This document shows, one piece after another, positions 30,785 to 36,189 of a DNA stretch of 36,189 bases. The translations under genes and the position numbers were made by a program. The stretch is taken from IMG/VR virus record IMGVR_UViG_3300049043_000005, positions 1 to 36,189 of that record; one strand, given 5' to 3'. The notes under the pieces are model-generated. The model was not told where the DNA came from and did no database searches. It saw only the letters and a program-made list of their open reading frames with translations. Position 1 is the first letter of the stretch; each line of letters opens with the position of its first letter. This DNA comes from a virus.

Positions 30785-31255
30785 ATGGCTACTCATAAAA
30801 CACCCAAACCCAAGAAGCAGGGAACCGTACTCGTCGTAAGAGAATTCAGGAAAGAAGACAGGAGCAAGATTGGGAAGAACTACCTCAAATACCACAAGAT
30901 GGCCTTCCTTGACATTATGAGGAACGAAGACTTGAAGAAGGTGGAGCTTGACGTTTTACTGTTTGTATACGACCTTGAGTTCTTCACTGCTAAGTACGCA
31001 GCTGCACAGCTTGCCTATGACGGTCACATAAACTTCAAGAAGGATGTCCTTGAGCCTTTAAGGAAAAAGGGTATGATTATCAACTACATCAACAACGGAG
31101 ATATCAGCAACGAGGATAGGCAAAGATTCAGAATCCCTCAAGGCCAGAAGTTTAGCATACGCTTTGCGATAACGCAAAGAGCTAGGATGATTGTGCAGAG
31201 GCTCTACAATAAGCTAGAGGGGAAGATACCTATCTTCCTCAATGACGAGAAATAA
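30785..31255 (+). CDS. Small basic winged-helix-like protein, candidate transcription regulator (156 aa)
   Basis: The only convincing plus-strand gene in the window. It has its own promoter box and lies opposite the leftward operon. The N-terminus is basic (THKTPKPKKQGTVLVVREFRKEDRSK). The centre is helical (LKKVELDVLLFVYDLEFFTAKYAAAQLAY), followed by FKKDVLEPLRKKGMIINYI and a beta-like RFAITQRARMIVQRLYNKL. The pattern helix, helix, basic recognition-like helix, then beta hairpin resembles MarR or other winged-helix DNA-binding folds. Being read alone from a promoter that overlaps the late operon promoter, it could switch between early and late expression. It could also be a terminase small subunit. 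The 3' end overlaps the minus-strand small gene by 17 bases. Confidence 0.5.
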   Translation: MATHKTPKPKKQGTVLVVREFRKEDRSKIGKNYLKYHKMAFLDIMRNEDLKKVELDVLLFVYDLEFFTAKYAAAQLAYDGHINFKKDVLEPLRKKGMIINYINNGDISNEDRQRFRIPQGQKFSIRFAITQRARMIVQRLYNKLEGKIPIFLNDEK

Positions 31256-31403
31256 CTTTGAACGGCATCTCCAAGGATGCCCCCTCGTGGGGCTTGAATT
31301 CCCCTTCGTGCTTCATTAAAAAGAATCGTCCACCTTTGTTCATCCAGTGATAGCCCTCTGGGGCCTTCACCATAACCTTATCCGTTTTCTTTTTAGATTT
31401 CAC
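31239..31403 (-). CDS. Small phage protein, 54 aa (GTG start; ATG at 31373 possible)
   Basis: The frame runs from a GTG 2 bases after the tail-fibre stop to a TGA at 31239. The text includes VKAPEGYHWMNKGGRFFLM, then KHEGEFKPHEGASLEMPFKV. I recall short phage proteins with the same run of a GYHWM motif and a 'FKPHxGA' motif, function unknown. Its 3' end overlaps the plus-strand gene tail-to-tail. If the ATG at 31373 is the true start the product is 44 residues. Placed right behind the fibre gene, it may be co-translated with it. Confidence 0.5.
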   Translation of the reverse strand: MKSKKKTDKVMVKAPEGYHWMNKGGRFFLMKHEGEFKPHEGASLEMPFKVISRH

Positions 31404-31405
31404 TT

Positions 31406-32812
31406 TTATTGGATTGTCATATTTTGAAGAGCAGTATTTGTTAACCTAGTCGAGAACAACGAAATCTCATTAATCTTATCGTTTAAGAAATCAAGGCCAT
31501 CTAAACTACTTCCAATATAAATGTTCGATAGAGTTGTTAAAGTAGCAGTGAAAGAGCCGTTTGAAGTAGGTGTCACATTCACTCCATTTACATACATAGC
31601 GCTATCGCTATTCTTGTATCCAACGGCTACCCGTATTGTCCCAGTAGTTGTTGCAGCGGACTGAAAATCCACAAGTCCACCTCCACTTGTCTGAAGCAAA
31701 AACTTGATTTGATTTGTCAATCCATTTCCATATCCAAGGAATAACCTGTTCCCTGATTGCCCTATATCAACGATAGCTCTTTGAGTTGTCCCTAAAAGCT
31801 TCTGAATGTTAATTTCTGCATAAATCGTTCCCTCCGTCTGCCCGATACTCCCGCTGACCGCTCCGCTTACCGAAACCACATCTGCGTTGCGGGTGACTGC
31901 TGCCGTTGTGGTGGGGATGTAGGAGGTGGCTACGGAGCCTGTTTCGAGTTGTGCGCCCCAAACAAAAATACCCGAAACTCCATCTCCCGTTGACCCGACT
32001 CGGATGGTATACTTATTTAAGTTTGTAATTGTTGGGCTTGTCCAAGAAATCCGATACCATCCATTGCCGTAATTTTCTGCTAACGGGCTAATAAATTGTG
32101 CCACGCTACCATTTGTTATCGTGCCATTTGATAAATTGACATCCAAGAATGTCCCTTCAACAGTATTTTCTCTAACCCTAAATCCCGTAAATTCTGCTGA
32201 TTTCGCAAATATAGAAAATCTATAAGCACTACTTGTAACGACTTCTGAGCGATTAAATCCTGATTGATTAGCAACGTTCGGAAGAATTCCGTTGTTCATT
32301 ATTAACTTATCGGCAGTCAAAGTGTTATCAGGTGCGGTAGTTTGATTGCCTGAAATAGAACTATTAACTTTAGCCCAATAAGCATTTGTAAAATCTTCGC
32401 TTTGCTGAACCACATTCTGCGCACTCGGCTCCACAAGCAACGCAGGGCAACCGACCACCCCACCGCTGGCGAAGTAGTCCAAGCGAGGTATTCCGCTCGC
32501 CACCGATTCAATGAAGCCACTCGCATTCACACGGGTTGCCGTATCTAAAGAACGAGTTACATTAAGGTCGCCACTCCCATTTGTGGGGATTTGAGCATAA
32601 AGTTTACCAGATTTAAACCTTGATGGTATTAGTAAAAAGGAAGGGGTCCCAGCGTTTAATGAAGAGTAGTATCTAGCAAAAAGACACTGCCCAACAGCTG
32701 GTTCACTAGCTGTAGCAGAGTCAGTATTTGCTCTACTATTAAATAGCGCCCAATTAATTACTGGTATGCTATTTTTTATAGAAATTGTAGAATTTCCGTA
32801 ATTTAAAGACAT
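31406..32812 (-). CDS. Tail fibre or receptor-binding protein with lectin-like C-terminus, 468 aa
   Basis: Intact frame. Three parts can be seen. Residues 1-130 are a head with IPRLDYFASGGVVGCPALLVEPSAQN. The middle (DNTLTADKL, YRFSIFAKS, WYRISWTSPT, VWGAQLETGSVATSY) is a repeated carbohydrate-binding-like beta sandwich. The C-terminus (GTIYAEINIQKL, IRVAVGYKNSDSAMYVNG, IYIGSSLDG, INEISLFSTRLTN) looks like a concanavalin A or LamG-type domain. The motif run PALLVEPSAQN...WGAQLE is widespread in phage tail proteins, from memory. By eye, two GC-rich patches (about 31830-31960 and 32395-32530) stand out against the AT-rich surroundings. It is likely the adsorption protein, read 4 bases after the gene at 32817. 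Confidence 0.65.
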   Translation of the reverse strand: MSLNYGNSTISIKNSIPVINWALFNSRANTDSATASEPAVGQCLFARYYSSLNAGTPSFLLIPSRFKSGKLYAQIPTNGSGDLNVTRSLDTATRVNASGFIESVASGIPRLDYFASGGVVGCPALLVEPSAQNVVQQSEDFTNAYWAKVNSSISGNQTTAPDNTLTADKLIMNNGILPNVANQSGFNRSEVVTSSAYRFSIFAKSAEFTGFRVRENTVEGTFLDVNLSNGTITNGSVAQFISPLAENYGNGWYRISWTSPTITNLNKYTIRVGSTGDGVSGIFVWGAQLETGSVATSYIPTTTAAVTRNADVVSVSGAVSGSIGQTEGTIYAEINIQKLLGTTQRAIVDIGQSGNRLFLGYGNGLTNQIKFLLQTSGGGLVDFQSAATTTGTIRVAVGYKNSDSAMYVNGVNVTPTSNGSFTATLTTLSNIYIGSSLDGLDFLNDKINEISLFSTRLTNTALQNMTIQ

Positions 32813-32816
32813 AAAG

Positions 32817-33133
32817 TTATATCCTTAAATTACCCCTATCTCTCGATTGGTATCCAATAACTGAACCAGATGTGACTGTAACAGCCCTAATGCCAGCACC
32901 GTTCTTTCCAATAAGAATCATACCTGTATAGAGAGTTTTCCAGACAAATTCCACTCTGATGCCTGCAGTACATCAGTACTATTTTCATCAATCAATACTG
33001 ACAATATACAGGGTTCGTTAACAACTACATAATCAAATAAGTAGCCAGATGATGCTGGTATATTTGAGGTGGAGTCAATGAATCGCATTACTCCATCTCC
33101 TCCTAGCATTTTCCTTGTATCCGATGCTGCCAT
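32817..33133 (-). CDS. Hypothetical small protein (about 105 aa, indel-broken)
   Basis: The first frame (MAASDTRKMLGGDGVMRFIDSTSNI) stops at 32918. Restoring one missing A in an A-run near 32937 continues it as TLYTGMILIGKNGAGIRAV and ends at 32817, giving 106 codons. The text is mostly beta-strand-like (PCILSVLIDENSTDVLQ) with no recognised domain. It ends 4 bases before the tail-fibre ATG and has a promoter box upstream (33155-33162), so it probably heads the fibre transcript. It may be a fibre adaptor or a small head protein. Confidence 0.5.
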
Positions 33134-33154
33134 TTTATAAGTCTTTAGTTTTTA

Positions 33155-33162
33155 CAAAGATA
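33155..33162 (-). promoter_or_regulatory. Bacteroidota-type -7 promoter box before the fibre operon
   Basis: The minus strand reads TATCTTTG, 21 bases upstream of the ATG at 33133. Confidence 0.5.
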
Positions 33163-33163
33163 G

Positions 33164-33397
33164 CTACTTTTTGCTCCTGTTCCGTGAGGAGCTAATCATC
33201 CTACGCTCATCGTGGTCGTAGTCCTTCCCGTCCCCGTTCCCGTAGGTCCCTGCATCCCTGTTCTTCTTGTTGAGGAAAGCCCTGTACTTCTTCCTTTCGC
33301 CTGTGGCGTGGTATTCTGTATCGTAGTTCTTCTTCTTCTCCCTAGCCTCAGGGTTGTCAGCGTAGTACCTAGCCGACTTACTCTTCCTCGCTTTCAT
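33164..33397 (-). CDS. Small basic protein of a recurrent phage family, 77 aa
   Basis: The frame starts at the ATG at 33397 and is very charged (MKARKSKSARYYADNPEAREKKK, then YHATGERKKYRAFLNKKNR, and KDYDHDERRMISSSRNRSKK). I recall near-identical layouts in marine and flavobacterial phages: a 'YYA(D/K)NPEAR' start, a 'GTYGNGDGKD' centre and a final 'NR.KK' end. The short D-Y-D-H stretch is reminiscent of HNH-type metal sites but is too short to claim nuclease activity. Function unknown; DNA or RNA binding is plausible. It starts inside the end of the preceding 49-residue gene. Confidence 0.55.
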   Translation of the reverse strand: MKARKSKSARYYADNPEAREKKKNYDTEYHATGERKKYRAFLNKKNRDAGTYGNGDGKDYDHDERRMISSSRNRSKK

Positions 33398-33527
33398 AGA
33401 AACAAGCCTTCACCATATAGTGAGAGGGCTTCGTGGTGGATTTGGAGACAGCAGCTTCAATCTGTTTTACCGCCTCCTGTAATGAAGGGGCCATCACTTT
33501 AATCATCTGACCACCTTCTTCCTCCAT
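33378..33527 (-). CDS. Small hypothetical protein, 49 aa
   Basis: ATG at 33527 opens a frame of 49 codons ending TAA at 33378. It reads EEEGGQMIKVMAPSLQEAVKQ, then a Ser/Thr/Lys segment, then HYMVKACFYESEEE. It lies in the gap after the Lys-Ala-rich gene and its last 20 bases overlap the next gene's start, a typical coupled arrangement. Two acidic ends and a short helix (SLQEAVKQIEAAVSK) are the only features visible. It was too short for a length-filtered gene search. Confidence 0.45.
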   Translation of the reverse strand: MEEEGGQMIKVMAPSLQEAVKQIEAAVSKSTTKPSHYMVKACFYESEEE

Positions 33528-33555
33528 CTTCCCCCGTAGTTATACTTTTTTGGCT

Positions 33556-34754
33556 TCATTTCTTCTTGGCCTTGAGCTTTGCAACCATCTCCATGAAGGC
33601 CTTCTTCTTATCCATCTTACCACCCATACCATACTCCATTTTGCCACCCCCCATATATGTGAAATTCGTGGTTTCCTTCTTCCTACGAGAAAGTAGTTGT
33701 CGCGGATGCTTCCGTAAGTGTCAAGGTTATACGCAGAGTCATTTTTAGCCTCAACTTTAGGTGATTGATTTCCCCCAGGGTTATACGGAGTCATTCCAGG
33801 AGGAAGCTTTCGTGATTTTTTGGTGTTGGGGTAATTAATCCCAAAACCATCTTTTCTAAAGTAAAGTTTGCCTTCTGGTTTGCCTGATATTTTATCATTC
33901 ATTCTAGTTGGGGTGCTAACCCTAGTATTATCTACGGCTGCTTTCTCAATTTTCCCTCCCTTGGCGTACTTCTTCATCATACCTCCACCCATATACTTCT
34001 TCTTAGACTTCATCATTTTGTTAACCTCTCCTTGTACAGCCTCGTAGTCTGAGCCTAGTTTAGCTTTTCTGTCTGCACCAACACCATAGTCTCCTCTCAT
34101 TACCCTTTTAGCTTTATCTTGAAGAGATTCTGTGGATACAGCCGTGCTTAATTGCTGCTGTAATGCAGTCCTTGCATTTCCTGGGCCAGTTCCTGTAACA
34201 AAATTGCTTGCTGGTGACGATTTAGTTTCCGCTGGCTTTTGATTTGAGGCAGCATTTGCCTCTGCAACCGCCTTTGTAGCGCTAGGACCCTCTTTAGTAG
34301 GGCCAGCTGCTGGTTTTGCGTTTGCCCTATTAGCAATAGCCTGTCTTAGCATATCGGTTGCGTTGCCTTTACCCATACCTCTAATAAAATCACCAGTATT
34401 CTCAGTGACTCCTGGCTTTCCTTCGGCTCTCCTTTCAGCCCTCTTCATACGGTTATAACGGATTCTGTCAACCAGCCCTCCTAATCCTTTTCTTTTCCCC
34501 TCACGTTCAATTGGAGTAACCCCTCTCGATGGCATCAAAGCCGTTTCCGCCCTACTTGCCTCAATAGGTTTCATAGAAGACACTTGCCTTGGTACACCAG
34601 TAACCTTCTCATAGTTCTTTTCTAGCGCTTTTACAGTCTGTTTACCTGACTCACCTTTTAGACCAGTATCATATTCTTTTTTACCAAATTTAAAAGAACG
34701 GTCTCCGCTTGCCCTAGCTTCTGCAAAAGCCTTCCCAAATGGTGTCTTTTTCAT
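33556..34754 (-). CDS. Lys/Ala/Gly-rich protein with MGGG motifs (about 399 aa, indel-broken)
   Basis: The main frame begins with KTPFGKAFAEARASGDRSFKF, a segment I recall from N-termini of other marine phage proteins. The centre is Ala/Pro/Lys-rich and likely disordered. Residues about 240-270 contain KKKYMGGGMMKKYAKGGK. In the printed frame the last 45 residues turn into an unlikely Trp/Arg-rich run. Restoring one missing base near 33685 gives NFTYMGGGKMEYGMGGK and ends AFMEMVAKLKAKKK at 33556, so the second MGGG motif appears in the corrected frame. The corrected length is 400 codons. A promoter box lies at 34775-34782. It may be a minor head or internal protein. No enzymatic motif was seen. 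Confidence 0.55.
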
Positions 34755-34774
34755 ATTTTTATGTTTAGATTGTG

Positions 34775-34782
34775 CAAAGATA
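34775..34782 (-). promoter_or_regulatory. Bacteroidota-type -7 promoter box before the Lys/Ala-rich gene
   Basis: The minus strand reads TATCTTTG followed by CAC, 20 bases upstream of the ATG at 34754 and starting one base after the endolysin stop codon. Confidence 0.5.
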
Positions 34783-34783
34783 G

Positions 34784-35368
34784 TTACTTTTCAATAAGCG
34801 CTAAATACTTGCGTGTCAACTCTTTACGATGAGATAAACCGTTAACACCCCCGTTAATCTTCTTCGTGACAAGGGTTATCGTTTTGTCTGTAGAATCCAC
34901 GCAAAGCTCCCCAATCTTGTTGCGATTCCAGAACCAAACCGCAGACTTCATCGGGTATTCCGTGGAAACCAGGGCGGGATTCTCCAAAACCTTGTTCCCC
35001 GTCTCCTCCTCAAACAGCTTGTAGTTGTTTCTCCCTGTAAGCTGTATATATCCGCGACCTCTAAAGTCCCAACCATCGTTCGGCTTTGTATTCCCCATCC
35101 TGTTCCCGTAAATCTTGTTGGCTATCCTTTGAGGATTCCTCGCATAAATAGCCACATTGTCCTGATTAAAGTGCCTCGGGAAGACCTGAAGCAACCTAGC
35201 CGAAGAATAATTCAAATTCTCCACGGTTTTCGTAAAACCCCCGCTCTCGTGATGGCACTGAGCCAAGAAATGAGCTAACTCAAGAGGAGTCTCAAAGCTA
35301 GATATCACCTCATCAATCTGTTTCAACAGCTGACTAGAGGTTATTTCACCAACCTTCTGATAGTTCAT
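34784..35368 (-). CDS. GH19-family endolysin (chitinase-like muramidase), 194 aa
   Basis: Intact frame with ATG at 35368. Diagnostic GH19 features are in order: CHHESGGF (about residue 40, catalytic Glu in HHESGG), IANKIYGNRMGN (about 82), DGWDFRGRGYIQLTGRNNY (about 100) and INGGVNGLSHR near the C-terminus. No signal peptide or membrane helix is seen, so export would need a holin or similar pore. This family degrades peptidoglycan (or chitin in plants); in phages it is a lysis enzyme. It stands at the right end of the operon with a promoter box that leaves almost no leader (35373-35380), and the spanin-like genes are about 11 kb away. Confidence 0.9.
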   Translation of the reverse strand: MNYQKVGEITSSQLLKQIDEVISSFETPLELAHFLAQCHHESGGFTKTVENLNYSSARLLQVFPRHFNQDNVAIYARNPQRIANKIYGNRMGNTKPNDGWDFRGRGYIQLTGRNNYKLFEEETGNKVLENPALVSTEYPMKSAVWFWNRNKIGELCVDSTDKTITLVTKKINGGVNGLSHRKELTRKYLALIEK

Positions 35369-35372
35369 AGCA

Positions 35373-35380
35373 CAAAGATA
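35373..35380 (-). promoter_or_regulatory. -7 promoter box very close to the endolysin start
   Basis: The minus strand reads TATCTTTG then TGCT and the ATG at 35366-35368. With a usual start site a few bases after the box, the transcript would be nearly leaderless. Confidence 0.45.
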
Positions 35381-35419
35381 TAAACAATCCCAATGTTAAG
35401 AAATAGTTAAGAGTGCCTC

Positions 35420-35450
35420 TTGACTTTATGGATTTTCTGTCGTAACTTTG
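35420..35450 (+). promoter_or_regulatory. Bacteroidota-type promoter at the right end (TTG, 20-base spacer, TAACTTTG)
   Basis: TTG at 35420-35422 and TAACTTTG at 35443-35450 fit the -33 and -7 pattern well. This is the best two-part promoter in the window. It reads rightward into a stretch without a convincing gene. Confidence 0.5.
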
Positions 35451-35455
35451 TCCCT

Positions 35456-35695
35456 GCCAAAGGCAAAAGCGACCAGACAGAAGCGGAGCGTCAGCACACA
35501 GAGCAGAGCAAGACACAAAACCCCAGCGGGAGTGGGGTCTTCACAACCCCCGACCCGCTGCCTGACGAGACAAACACTGAATCCAACAGACCAAACAGCA
35601 AAGCTACTCCGAATAGAGGACACCTGTGCCCAAGAGTGAGCAAGCAAAAAGCGTGTTCTTAGCGATTTCAAGCTGTTTTTGGGTTTTGTTTTTTG
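35456..35695 (+). ncRNA. Candidate structured non-coding RNA
   Basis: Downstream of the promoter at 35420-35450 no frame has gene-like content, yet base pairing is strong and the stretch is GC-richer than its surroundings by eye. CAGCGGG (35524-35530) pairs with CCCGCTG (35554-35560). Inside it GGGGT (35534-35538) pairs with ACCCC (35546-35550) around a 7-base loop. CGTCAG (35489-35494) pairs with CTGACG (35562-35567) outside. The run GTTTTTGGGTTTTGTTTTTT (35675-35694) could end the transcript. The frame on the opposite strand (35797-35426) has an odd Arg/Cys/Val-rich text and no gene-like context. No known RNA family is recognised. Exact ends are uncertain. Confidence 0.35.
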
Positions 35696-35744
35696 TAGTT
35701 TTATGCTACTTTTAGCTTTGTTTTTTTGAATTCGGTGATTCAAT

Positions 35745-35771
35745 TCCCCAAAAAGATAGCTTATTTGGGGA
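35745..35771. repeat. Inverted repeat in the gene-free right end
   Basis: TCCCCAAA (35745-35752) and TTTGGGGA (35764-35771) form an 8-bp dyad around an 11-base loop. It could be an operator, an RNA hairpin or part of an origin. Confidence 0.4.
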
Positions 35772-35842
35772 GAGACCAAAACAACAGCTCGAATCATAGT
35801 AGCCTAGCCAGCTCTAAGCTGACCAAACCGATACAAACAGCT

Positions 35843-35871
35843 TGTTTACAGTGCCACCGATACTGTAAACA
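35843..35871. repeat. Inverted repeat (10-bp arms) in the gene-free right end
   Basis: TGTTTACAGT (35843-35852) and ACTGTAAACA (35862-35871) are perfect reverse complements around GCCACCGAT. No T-run follows, so a protein-binding site is as likely as a terminator. Confidence 0.5.
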
Positions 35872-35898
35872 CACCCCCCTGAAGGAAATAGTACGCAA

Positions 35899-35921
35899 AA
35901 AGTAGCGTTTTTCGCTACTTT
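35899..35921. repeat. Inverted repeat with T-run, possible terminator
   Basis: AAAGTAGCG (35899-35907) and CGCTACTTT (35913-35921) pair around TTTTT. On the minus strand the stem runs into TTTTTGC, so leftward transcripts could end here. Confidence 0.45.
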
Positions 35922-36174
35922 GTGCAAAAAGTTACTTATTAGCATAGGAGTTCTAAGTACCCTGGGGATTATAATAGAATGCACACGACACGAACCGCAA
36001 CCCGAAACCGATTCCGAACCCCTACCCCTCTGAAAACCAATGAGTTAGCCCAAAAGTTTCAGCGTTTCTCTCTGATGGTAAGTCGGTTAGGTGAGGTAGG
36101 TGGCTGAGGGCGGTGGTGGTTGAGAGGGTAAGTGGCTGAGGGTCAGGAGGTTGGGGGGTAGGTTGGCTTACATC
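35922..36174. other. Gene-free stretch with G-rich plus strand
   Basis: No frame here looks coding. The plus strand becomes G-rich from about 36070, with GTGGCTGAGGG twice (36100-36110 and 36132-36142) and a GGGGGG run near 36153. It may form G-quadruplexes, or it may be poorly read sequence near the end of a long read. A true phage terminus cannot be told from a broken molecule here. Confidence 0.35.
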
Positions 36175-36189
36175 AGCAATACGTAACTG
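36175..36189. other. Probable sequencing adapter remnant (Oxford Nanopore ligation adapter)
   Basis: The last 15 bases, AGCAATACGTAACTG, equal the reverse complement of CAGTTACGTATTGCT, the end of the nanopore ligation adapter as I remember it. A 15-base match at the exact end is very unlikely by chance. These bases are not phage DNA and mark where the read ended. Confidence 0.9.

Noticed and set aside
31261-31300. Two tandem hairpins after the plus-strand gene as its terminator
   Set aside because: GGCATC/GATGCC and CCCC/GGGG stems are present but no T-run follows, and they lie within the small minus-strand gene.
35420-35662. Plus-strand frame of 80 codons in the right end
   Set aside because: It would start inside the promoter, upstream of the likely transcription start, and its text is low-complexity and polar.
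35426-35797. Minus-strand frame of 123 codons in the right end
   Set aside because: The text is rich in Arg, Cys, Val and Leu with no domain or leader, and it overlaps the promoter and the structured RNA candidate.
1-36174. Direct terminal repeats at the two window ends
   Set aside because: No shared stretch was seen between the first 100 bases and the last 300. The left edge cuts through a gene, so it is not a terminus.
1-36189. Stop-codon reassignment (TAG to Gln) across the genome
   Set aside because: Only one in-frame TAG was found, while TAG properly ends at least two genes.
1-36189. tRNA genes, CRISPR arrays, insertion sequences, integrase
   Set aside because: No cloverleaf, spaced repeat array, transposase or integrase text was found on either strand by reading.

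Overview
This window is part of a tailed double-stranded DNA phage that very probably infects a member of the Bacteroidota. Nearly every gene is on the minus strand, so the late operon reads from right to left. The host guess rests on repeated promoter boxes of the Bacteroidota sigma type (TAnnTTTG at -7), A-rich instead of Shine-Dalgarno leaders, and a virion gene set that resembles crAss-like and marine flavobacterial short-tailed phages. No sheath or recognisable tape-measure gene is visible, which fits a podovirus.

Layout from right to left. 36174-35369: gene-free right end with a promoter followed by a candidate structured RNA, three inverted repeats and a G-rich tail. 35368-31239: GH19 endolysin, four small or unknown genes, a tail-fibre candidate and a small gene. 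30785-31255: the only convincing plus-strand gene, a small basic DNA-binding-like protein, divided from the main operon by overlapping opposed promoters. 30751-24677: two small genes, a GroES-like protein, a small helical gene, the terminase large subunit and the portal. 24675-22290: small tail or decoration proteins, an inner and outer spanin-like pair, and a DUF5872-like protein. 22248-17109: scaffold-like protein, major capsid protein flanked downstream by a strong terminator, a conserved post-capsid protein, a second terminator plus promoter, and two connector candidates. 17106-12682: a 1473-residue tail protein. 12668-93: three probable internal (ejected) virion proteins of about 280, 440 and 3467 residues. 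The last is a giant 'polyvalent' protein with two HExxH metallopeptidase motifs and a RelA/SpoT-like segment. A membrane protein gene starts at 77 and runs off the left edge.

The sequence carries many single-base insertions and deletions. Thirteen genes are broken into two to six pieces. In every case I could follow the protein into the next frame, and after removing the inferred indels each gene length is divisible by three. The last 15 bases match the reverse complement of the Oxford Nanopore ligation adapter, as I remember it. The breaks are therefore best read as long-read sequencing errors and not as biology. Broken genes are reported here as single reconstructed genes with the break positions given. 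The standard bacterial code fits: TAG ends the capsid gene and the gene at 24299-24675.

How the parts work together: terminase and portal package DNA into a head built from the capsid protein on the scaffold-like protein, possibly helped in folding by the GroES-like protein. Connector and tail proteins close the head. The three left-hand proteins probably ride inside the virion and enter the cell with the DNA. Endolysin and spanins release progeny.
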